A DNA stretch of 64,000 bases. Source: Massospora cicadina (Eukaryota > Entomophthoromycota > Entomophthoromycetes > Entomophthorales > Entomophthoraceae). The notes under the pieces are model-generated. The model saw only the letters and a program-made list of their open reading frames with translations. It made no database searches and was not told the DNA's origin. Position 1 is the stretch's first letter; each line of letters opens with the position of its first letter. Positions 55,893 through 64,000 of the stretch are shown here, piece by piece. The DNA is taken from the NCBI GenBank assembly GCA_022478985.1, contig JAKSZP010009264.1, positions 62,001 to 126,000 on the forward strand, given 5' to 3'. Position numbers and translations under genes: made by a program.

Positions 55893-57750
55893 TTACCATT
55901 GAGTGAGTTTGAGTTGGTCATTTCCACTCATGTCTCTTGGTGGCCCAATACGGTGTGCTGGTTGCTCTCTGTGGTTGCGGGGTTTGCACTTGTATGTGTG
56001 TCCCGCCTGTTTGCCAATGGTGGAGTTGAATTGGCCGGCTAAGTTCATTTGATTAGTGTCACGTGGTGTTTCAGTCAAATTTCCAAGAATTTTTTCATCG
56101 TGGGTATTCTGATCTGATTGGTTGGCCAAGTTAATTTCCTTTATATTTTCCTGTATTTGGCCAAGAGTGATGGAGGAGGCCTCAAGCGATGCTGCCATGG
56201 CCATGGCCCATCTGAAGGTCTTCTGTGCCATTTTGTGCACTTTGGGTGAGACAGGGTCTATGAGAATATACAACGCATCATCTACCCAGAGGAAGGTATG
56301 GTTGATGTTAATGATTTTGGCAGAGTCTTCACTGTCTTTGTTTATGGTTTTATTAGAGAAGTCTGGGGCCATTAGGACCTCCTCCATGGGGCATGCGTGC
56401 ACCTTGTACCCAAGGCGCTGCAGTGATTGCAGATTGGTGATGCACTTTTTGGTGTGACGTGGAACACCTTTGATACACCCTCATATGGGAGGTGGAACAC
56501 CACTGTGTGCGGGATCTTTTTGAGATCCTTGGCCACCTCAGGAAGTGGGTTGATCACGGCTATTGCCTTACCTGTGCACAGGTTTGGCATCAGGTGGAAC
56601 CGCTGCAGTTCAAATTGTTTAATTTCGCCATAGCTGGCAAGTCCAGCTCGGAGCTCCTTCTTGATTAATTTGCAGGGAATGTTTTTTGGGAGCGATTTGA
56701 ACAAGATGAACAAAGTTTCTTTGTTACATCTGGTGCGCATGGTGTGCACGATTCGTTTGCTTTGGGGGAGGGTAATTTTGATGCATACTCTTGCAATGGC
56801 GTCTGCATCTACTTCAGTTTTGAATCCCATGTCAATCCAGCCACCGTGGATTGTGTGGGTAGTTACATAGACTGAGTGGGAGAATAGGGAGGCCAGTGCC
56901 TCTCCCACTTTCTACCAAAAAGGATGGAGAATTGACCCCTAGGTAGAGTCGGAGCCTGTGCTCTAATGGTGAGAGGGGTTGATAATGGATCTCAAGGTAT
57001 GCGTTTTGTTTGGTTGTGAATTCCACAAACCCAGACACCATCTGGGTTTGTGGTTTCTTAGTAGCACTGGTTCCTAATCCCCCTAGGGAGTTTCTTGCCA
57101 TTCAGTGCACCTTTCTGTGCATTGACTGATATGACCTCTTTCAGTTTAAATTTTCTTACCTTTGTCTCCCATATCTTCTGTGTGATTATCAAATTTACTA
57201 TTTGAATTGAATCTTTGTAACTAATGTGATCGTTAAGTGAAATAAAAGCTTGGGCCATACAACTTAAACAAGTTAAGATGTGTTTAGCTATCTGATGGTT
57301 GATTACTCCTTCCATCATCTGTTTGTAGGCATATAGAGATAATCCAATGCTACCTTTGACTGATGAAAACTTATCCTAAAAATATGGGTTAAAAAGGGAC
57401 AGTCTCACCTCTTGCAAGGGAATGATGGCATGATTATTGCTTCCAATGACCTCAGATTGTATATCCAGTTGATCCAATTAACGGGAAATTCAAATGATTT
57501 GTCTAAAAGAGGTTTGAGTGGAGAGTTTCATGACTGTGGGATTCAGTCAAGCACTGGATTCACAGAGGGCCATTCTGGATTCAAGCGTGACATTGCTAGT
57601 CCTAGGGTCTTCTACCAAAGGTTAAGTTTGTAATTTTTAAGGAAAGATAGATCATAGAGAACTCAAATCTTGATTTTCTCTCTACATTCTTGACACAATT
57701 GAGGAGATCCTCCTTAATCTTCTTACATAATGAGTCATCAATTGGGTGGG
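55893..57750 (-). pseudogene. LINE ORF1: RNA-binding protein with zinc-knuckle remnant
   Basis: Minus-strand open pieces chain together. 57,101-56,832: VSGFVEFTTKQNAYLEIHYQ. 56,908-56,372 (178 codons): FKTEVDADAIARVCIKITLP, RAGLASYGEIKQFELQRFHL, FHLPYEGVSKVFHVTPKSAS, PICNHCSALGTRCTHAPWRR, the last a CX2C...C knuckle lacking its histidine. 56,402-55,893 (169 codons): VDDALYILIDPVSPKVHKMA and a low-complexity tail. It lies upstream of ORF2 with overlapping frames, the usual LINE layout. The 5' end is uncertain; scraps are readable to about 57,750. Confidence 0.65.
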
Positions 57751-57964
57751 ACTTTGAGAAAGTAAATTGGCACTAGCTGCTCACAATAATCTTCAAATTG
57801 AGCTAGGTGCTTGTAACATCATTCAATAGAACGTCCCCTTAAATCGCGCTATCAACACTTTGAACCTCCTTTAAACATTCATTAATTCCATGGTCCAAGT
57901 ATTTTCATTTTCAATGGAGCACTTCAGCTTTAAATATTTCTCATTTAGTGCAATCTTAGTCTCC
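57751..57964. other. Unassigned gap between the LINE and element J
   Basis: No coding similarity, repeat or LTR match was seen. It may be LINE 5' untranslated sequence or the target DNA. Confidence 0.4.
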
Positions 57965-58444
57965 AAGTTGGTTTTTGGCGTAACAGTTCTCTTGACTGTA
58001 TCCATAGTTCAAAAATTGGCTCAAAGGTGTAAACTATTAGAGAGGTCAATAAAAAGAAAACATGGTGTGAGATAGACTACTTATAGAGTAGAAAATGTCT
58101 ATACATATAGGATTATTGGGGACGTGGTGCCTAGGGGACCTTCGTGGCACTGTGCTAGCAGAATCTTTTACTGCCTTCTCTATTGACCACCTGGTCAGCG
58201 CTCTCATTGTTCTGTGACATTTCATGACCGCAGTGGTGGGTTTCACGCCTCTCAAGGTTCATGAATCAGGAATAAAAATACTTGAAGGAATCTCCATTAA
58301 TTCTTGTGTGCATGATTATTCCTGATAAAACTCTCATTAGTGCCTTCAGGGTAAGGTTCAATTTGTGCTTGCTCAAGAGTTGGCTTATCAAGTATCAATT
58401 CAGGAGTAGGGATTTTGACTTACTCATCATGTCAAATCCTTACA
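57965..58444 (-). repeat. 3' LTR of element J
   Basis: The right end is set by the purine tract and the left edge is approximate (TGGTTTTTGGCGTAAC at 57,969 against TTTTCTTGGCGGAAAAG in the other copy). It shares TTTCATGACCGCAGTGG and ACGCCTCTCAAG with 63,960-64,000. Confidence 0.7.
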
Positions 58445-58460
58445 ACGCCCCCTCAAGATC
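58445..58460 (-). other. Polypurine tract of element J
   Basis: The minus strand reads AGGATCTTGAGGGGGCGT before the LTR start (TGTAAGGA). Confidence 0.6.
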
Positions 58461-58499
58461 CTGTCAGAGGGGGTTAGGACTGAAGGAATAAACCATGTA

Positions 58500-59600
58500 C
58501 TCGGTTCACCACTATCCTCTGATTGACATCTGCAATAGAGTACTCTGAGTTCACATTATTAATGATCTTATAAAGTCTAGACTAAAGAGCAATAAGCTTT
58601 TTTGTCGACCTTAGGGTCAATGGTAATAAAAGATAATGAGGTCAACTAATTGATTAATTGGTAAAAAGGGTTGGTCGACACTAAATAGGGATCTCTCCCT
58701 TTCTGTGGTGGTGACAATGCCTTTCTTGGCTAGGTCTTGAATCTAGAAAATTTCATTGGCTAAGGGCATCATAGTGAAATCAGAGTTCTCAGTATGGAGG
58801 CATTGAGCAGGGACTGAACACTACTTGGTATTGGAGAGCAAGCCCATATAGAGCTTCAAAGGAGGACATCTTGATAATTTGATAGTAACTTATTTGGTAA
58901 GAAAGCAAAGCGCTGAGTAAATAATAATTCCAGCGAGTAGGTTTGGAGGCAGCCATATTCTGCAAGATAGAGATGAGGGTTCTGTTATCACGTTCCACCA
59001 CACCCACTGGATGAAGAGTTGTAAGGGGAGGTGAAACTTTGATTAGTTTCAAAAAGTGATTAAGTTCTTGATTACCTCCAAAGTGAAATTTAGCTCATTG
59101 TCCAAAAATAAGGGTTATGGGCATCTATGTTGGGTGAAATGGATCAAATAAGAAATAGGCCGTGGCTTTAGCAGTGAAAGCGGGGACAGAAATCACTTCA
59201 ACTCATTTGGTCAAGTGGTCCACGGCTAAGAGGATATATCTATGGTTATGCAACTCAGTGGTAAGAGGGCCTACTACATCGATGCTAATGACATAAAAAG
59301 GGCCTGACGGGGCAATGACTGAGTGCTGATATTGTGGACTGGCCCAATCTTGGGATTAATATGTCATACATGCCTCCAGAACTTAAGATTGTTTCTACCA
59401 TTTGTTCCTAGTAGCACATTTTTAGCCATTTGTGAGTTTTCTTTACTACCCTCTGCCCCACAGTCAAATGCCCTGCTAGGATATATCATGTAAAGAAGAA
59501 GGGCGGATATAAAGGAGCCATTTCTTATTGACTTTCTTATAAAGCATATCTTCATTGATCTGATTGTCTCAGGCCATTAGTTGACTTAGCTTGGATCTCA
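58500..59600 (-). pseudogene. Integrase of element J
   Basis: 59,052-58,789 is open: KVSPPLTTLHPVGVVERDNR, TLISILQNMAASKPTRWNYY, YYQIIKMSSFEALYGLALQY. This is the third catalytic region (HPVGVVERDNRTL, Glu kept) and the KMSPFEALYG block. The first and second core regions lie farther right in broken frames (ISIDVVGPLTTEL near 59,270; the LTDN region near 59,110). Zinc-domain scraps are near 59,400. Not functional. Confidence 0.7.
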
Positions 59601-60950
59601 GGAGGTTATGAATCCATTTTCCCTTGTTAACCAATTAGATCATACAGTCTTTCTCCTTGTGGGTCAAAGCATCCAGTACAAGCATCCTAGAGAGACAATA
59701 AGTTTGGTGAATTGCTCCTGCATGATGTATTGTGTTAATTGTAGTTCTTAAGCTTTAGGGCCCATCTGACTAAGCAGCCATCTGAGTCCTTCATTTGCTG
59801 CAGCCCTCAGAGCGAGTAATGGTAAGTAACGATGATAAAGTGGGTGCTATAGAGGTAAGGCTGAAATTGCTTGATCGCTTTTAAACAGCCAGGAACTCTC
59901 ACCTAGTTATGCTATAGTTCCGCATGGCCTTGCTCAGGGTTTTACTAAAGTAAGCTACTGGATGATTGACCTGATTTCTATTGTGCTGGGCTAGGATGGC
60001 TCTGATGGCAACATCACTCACATACATGAAAAGTAAGAAGGGTCAATCAAAACGTGATTTAGCTAAAATGGTTCTAAAAAAAGAGCAGTCTGCAACGCAT
60101 TAAATGCCAGCTCTTGTTCAAACAGCCAGTCAAAGGGTACATTCTTTTGCAGGAGATAGAACAGGGGCTTGGCTAGGTCTGCAAACCGATAGATGAACTG
60201 ATAATATTAGTTTATCATGCCTAGGAATGCATGAATATTTCTAATACTCTGGGGAGTGAATTCTTCTTAATGGCATTGACTATGTCCAGGATGGGTTGGA
60301 TACTATCTTTTGAGACCATGCGTCCAAAAAACTCATTTCTGATTGGAAGATGGAGCACTATGAAGGTTTGAGTTTCATTGAAGTCTTTTTAAGACAATTG
60401 AAGACTATAGGTGGTGTTCCATATGAACGTTGAAGTGTAGTGAAAAGATGGTGATATTATTGTGGTATACATGGACATGGAATAACTTTAGGTCCCCTAG
60501 GTTCTCATCCATGGCAAGTTGAAAGGTGGCCGGTATGTTGCAAAGCCCTGGGGCATCCTTGTGGGTTTAAATAGCCCCTTGATGGCTATGAGCGCACGCT
60601 TAGCTTGGCCTTTGGAGTGATCTCCACCTGCCGTTATCCACTAGAAAGATCCATTGTAGAAAATAATTTCAACCTGGTAAGTGAGCGGAGAGAGTCATCA
60701 ATTTGGGGCAAAAGATAACTAACTTCTTGGTGATGGAATTGGGCTGGTGACAGTTTATCACCACACGATGGCTGACATCATTTTTCTGAACTAACAAAAG
60801 GTAGAGGCCAAGGGCTTCTCAAAGGTACTTATATCCCAGATTCAAGTAGTTGCTTGAGTACTACCGCCACCTAGGCTTCTTTAACATTACTTTTTTTGGT
60901 AATATTGGGACCAAATAGATTGAGCGTCCCTAATTTCCAAATGATGTAGA
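59600..60950 (-). pseudogene. Reverse transcriptase and RNase H of element J
   Basis: Pieces on the minus strand: MDLSSG (about 60,650), PQGFATYRPPFNLPWMRT-like sequence near 60,540, and the catalytic motif HVYHNNITIFSLHFN (about 60,460-60,420), in which YLDD has become YHNN. Further left lie NIHAFLGMI-like (60,220), FDWLFEQELAFNAL (about 60,130-60,090) and MYVSDVAIRAI with the RNase H start near 60,015. Both RT catalytic Asp are now Asn. Confidence 0.65.
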
Positions 60951-60957
60951 ACCCCAC

Positions 60958-61930
60958 TCATTTTTCCAGAATTTTAGGCAGAAGTTGAGAAGAGGTTTTA
61001 GTACTCTTCAACAATTTCCAAAGCTGGGTTTGTTGTTCAAGAGTGATCTCTTTCCCAATAAAAGTGTCGACTTGAGCTACTGATGGGTGCATTTTTAAAC
61101 CAAAATTTCTTAGACTTCCAAAGCTGTGGGCATTATCAACAGCCTCTAAAGGTAGGAGGCGAACATAAGCAGCTGGAGTGTTTGGGCCCACTATACTAGT
61201 TTTATCATTAAGGTTAAACAACAACACTGTTATGGATCCAGCATAGCCGTGATCTAAAATTCCTGGACAGATTAGGAACTCCTTTAACAAGGGATTATCT
61301 AGACATCATATCTCCAGCAGGTATCTGGAGTTAATGTTGAGGTGAACCTGATTGTCAACATTAACCTGGGACTTTGGCGGTATAGTTTATCTTAAGCAGA
61401 TAAATTGGTATGCCTTTGTGGCCATCAACTGCAGGTGGGGCATCTGTACGTGAGAGCCCCTCACATGATACTTAAGTCAGTTTTTTGGCTTTTTTCTCTC
61501 TAATAGTAAGGCCCAAGCTTTAACCTTCGTTTTGGCATTGCGCAAGGTTTTGAAACCAAGGGGACCTGATGTCACAGCAGGGATAGAAATTTTTTATTAT
61601 ATTGCACTACTGTGGAGTATTATAGGAGTAACAAAGTCCCAAGGAGAAGATCATAGCTCATTCAATCTAGTGCAATGATGGGGGTATTCATGGAAAGCTT
61701 CCCAAAGTGGATAGGTAGGGAACGATAAGCCTCAATGAATTGATTACACTGAATTCTAGCCATGCTGTAATCCATGTAATGCAGAAAGTCTGGAGCAATT
61801 TTGATGCGTTTCATCAGTTTGGATGAAATGAAAATCACAAAGTCACCAATGTCAACAAAAGCGCAGTTCAGGATCTTATAATATTGAACAGCGACGTGGG
61901 TAGCCAAACTCCCAAACTGCAATTAGTGTA
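60958..61930 (-). pseudogene. Protease and linker of element J
   Basis: 61,922-61,662: ILNCAFVDIGDFVIFISSKL, the active-site region with D-T-G-A changed to D-I-G-D. Then IAPDFLHYMDYSMARIQCNQ. The linker from 61,290 is open for 110 codons: GPNTPAAYVRLLPLEAVDNA, HSFGSLRNFGLKMHPSVAQV. It matches the QVVAYLHLAPIEKVLCIHDFG linker of B. Confidence 0.65.
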
Positions 61931-61939
61931 AGATACAAA

Positions 61940-63662
61940 GGAGATTCAACAGAAGAAGAGTAAGCAGTATCAGTTCCTTTATTATCAATGGGTACTGAAA
62001 TTTTTTCTTCTGATATGATAGATCTAGATTTCTTAGATTTCACTGATAGTTATTGAGGCGATACAGGGTTGACAGCATGGAGTGATTCATCATTTATGCT
62101 GAAGGCCCTTTTCCCAACTCCTTGGCGAGACTTTCCCATCAAGTATTGGTGCTGTGTTGAGAACCATTGCAGTATTTCCATTGAAATGGAGGATTCTTTT
62201 GGTTTTTGAAAACTTGGACACAAGGATTGTATGAGGAGACAGAGGTGGTAGCCTTAGGATTCAGGGTCAACATAGGTATCTTGTTAAATGCTTCCTTAAT
62301 TTCCCAAAATGCAAGTAAAACCATTCTTATGTCTGATCATATGCATATAAAAAGGAGGTTATCTTTACTGTCTGGGCGTAAACTTCTCTTTAAAACTAGA
62401 CTTAAAGTTAGTCACAATAGGTGTGGAAAGACTATTGATTTCAGAAATTTATGCAGGCTCAGAAATGTTTGTTTTCCGCATAGTCTTGTGGGGCTTTCTC
62501 ATCCAGATGTCATCTCAAACTTTTGAGGTCCATTTGGATATTGCCCCAGATTCAGTTTAGAGAATCAATGGAGGCCTTATGAGCCATTTGCTCCTTTAAT
62601 ACTTGAATGTTGGCGCGTTGAAGAATTATCTGGCTCTGCTTATTTAGCGTGTCAAACCCTCAACAGGTTTTCTAAAATTTGGAGATGCAACTATTGGTGA
62701 GCTTAATGAAGGCTCTAGGTTTATCTATCTCATCCCATAAAGCCTCAATAATGATGCTAGGGCTAAGTGGGACTCTATTCACTCAGAGATTACAACCCTG
62801 AGTTACATTGCAGATTTGATCTCATAAAGTTGTGAGAGCCGTCACCACATCCTTTTTCCAGGAGTCTTCAGGGTCACCAGAAGCGGGCACCACAGAATCA
62901 GAGGGCACTTGAGGTCCTGGGGACCAAATGGCCCCCTAGACCCCTCAAGTCCTTCACTCCTAGAGGCGGTGTTATGAGAGGCTAGCTCCTGGTAGCGCTG
63001 CTGAAGAGTTTGAACTAGAACTTGACTTGGTTGAGGTGTTGATCCAGGAAGCCTCAAGGAGCTGTATATTCTAACATAGCTGGTCTTAATGTAGCCAAAT
63101 ATTCCGCAATCTAACACTGCAAAATGTTTTCAGGCCTCTTATATTAACCAAAAGTTATCTAAAATGGTTTTCCAATTGTCTTGAATGAAGGAGGAGGCTG
63201 CATTATATAAATTGACAATGTGGGATTGTAATATTTGGGTAAGCCTTGGTTTTTGGGAGACTTTATGGTGCTACAATCTGACTATTTGTAAGAGGTGATG
63301 TATGGAGGGATGAGAATTCTCAAGAAAAAATTTGGTCCCAAAGACAATTCTTCCGCTGGCAATAGAGCTGATATATCTAAATCCTGCATTGTGGAAGGCT
63401 TTAAAGAAACGTGGGAGCAACTGGAGCGGCCTCCCATAGAATAGATGTCATTTAGTAATCTTTGGATAATTTTGCTGAGGTTTTCATAGTGAAGTTGATA
63501 TTGATCATTGTCAGCAGAACGTAGAGTAAACTGGAAAGTGGCCCAAAGCTCCAAACTCTCAGGCTGCATGGGTAGTACTTTGTATTGCGTGATGCTAGTC
63601 CGTTGAGTATCACTTTTTGATTGATTGATAGGTTGATATTCTTGCCTGCTATTATTCTCCAT
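61940..63662 (-). pseudogene. Gag of element J
   Basis: The start at 63,662 (MENNSRQEYQPINQSKSDTQ) lies about 35 bases after the primer site and is open for 126 codons, the best gag start in the window. The middle part is broken. A cysteine piece, WKYCNGSQHSTNT (about 62,140-62,180), sits where the zinc knuckle should be but keeps only part of it. Confidence 0.6.
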
Positions 63663-63698
63663 TGTTCATGATAGATGTTTTCACTTGGATATCTTGGA

Positions 63699-63714
63699 GC
63701 CCTGTAGTGAGCAC
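63699..63714 (-). other. Primer binding site of element J
   Basis: The minus strand reads GTGCTCACTACAGGGC next to the 5' LTR, the family primer site with its first bases lost. Confidence 0.65.
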
Positions 63715-64000
63715 TAATTTTCTTGGCGGAAAAGTTCTCTAGACTGACGCCAATGTTTGAAAATGGGCTTAAAGTTTTAGACTAGCGCAGAGATCAAAAA
63801 ACGGAAGATGAGGAAAATAGACTTTTTTATTGTAAAGCGTTTTTATAGGGAATTTGTGTACTTGGTGCTTCAGGGACCTTTGTGTCTCTGTATGACAGGA
63901 TCTTTCACTGCCTTCCAGGTCAACTTCCTGGTTGGAGCTTTCATTGTTCTGCATCATCCTCATGACCGCTGCAGTGGGAATCACGCCTCTCAAGTTTGAG
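63715..64000 (-). repeat. 5' LTR of element J, cut by the window end
   Basis: It begins TTTTCTTGGCGG and carries CTTTCACTGCCTTCCAGG and TCACGCCTCTCAAG, paired with the copy at 57,965-58,444. Confidence 0.7.

Larger units (their letters stand above)
57965..64000 (-). mobile_element. Element J: old Ty3/gypsy retrotransposon, truncated by the window end
   Basis: The left LTR about 57,965-58,444 and the right LTR from about 63,715 to beyond 64,000 share GACCGC(A/T)GCAGTGGG-like and TCACGCCTCTCAAG sequence. Gag, protease, RT, RNase H and integrase lie between on the minus strand, about 5.3 kb in all. It is the most decayed LTR pair here together with H. The far target duplication is outside the window. 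Confidence 0.75.

Noticed and set aside
55893..56908. Host gene with long open frames (178 and 169 codons) opposite a plus-strand frame
   Set aside because: The zinc-knuckle remnant and position upstream of an endonuclease/RT gene fit LINE ORF1.

Overview
This window looks like repeat-rich nuclear DNA from a eukaryote, most likely a filamentous fungus and possibly a basidiomycete with a large AT-rich genome; the taxon is an inference. It is built almost entirely of retrotransposons in many states of decay: Ty3/gypsy LTR elements, a chromodomain-bearing gypsy element, a LINE, two very short retroposed fragments and solo LTRs. I found no convincing host gene, rRNA, tRNA gene or CRISPR array. 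Elements are labelled H, A, B, F, G, D, C, L, K and J here for convenience; these are not published names.

Left half (1-30,963). Plus-strand element H is the oldest layer: LTR and primer site near 270-592, gag and protease to 3,708, then RT, RNase H and integrase at 27,681-30,650 and a 3' LTR ending near 30,963. Minus-strand element A (3,709-27,675, target duplication GCAAC) splits H between protease and RT. Minus-strand element B (5,563-22,633) splits the integrase of A. Elements F (11,094-17,988, minus, duplication ACCGT) and G (19,077-21,892, plus, duplication GGAGT) both sit in the gag region of B. A 118-bp SINE-like insertion with a 15-bp duplication sits in the RT gene of F. A solo LTR of the K family (4,148-4,995) sits in an LTR of A.

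Middle (30,964-36,477). There is an unidentified degenerate coding stretch with one zinc-knuckle-like motif, then the pol remnant of plus-strand element D, whose integrase is broken by another K-family solo LTR (35,355-36,247) and then by the 5' LTR of element C.

Right half (36,478-64,000). Plus-strand element C (36,478-51,865) is interrupted twice. L (40,685-42,755, duplication AATAT) is a 2.07-kb non-autonomous LTR element with a tandem-repeat reading frame. K (44,420-50,352, duplication GAATG) is a minus-strand chromodomain gypsy element and the best preserved autonomous-type copy. After C come an RNase H scrap, a minus-strand LINE (about 52,240-57,750) and minus-strand element J (about 57,965 to beyond the window end).

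How the parts relate. A, B, C, D, F, G, H and J share one pol type: no chromodomain, an integrase tail ending near an N-x-VH-x-K motif, and where visible a primer site close to TGGTGCTCAC(T/A)ACAGGGG. K and L differ: the base after the 5' LTR begins TTAG rather than TGG, and the last reading frame ends in a stop codon abutting the 3' LTR. Nearly every gene has stops or frameshifts, so I annotate them as pseudogenes. Where no LTR or breakpoint defines them, domain edges are accurate to about 50 bases.
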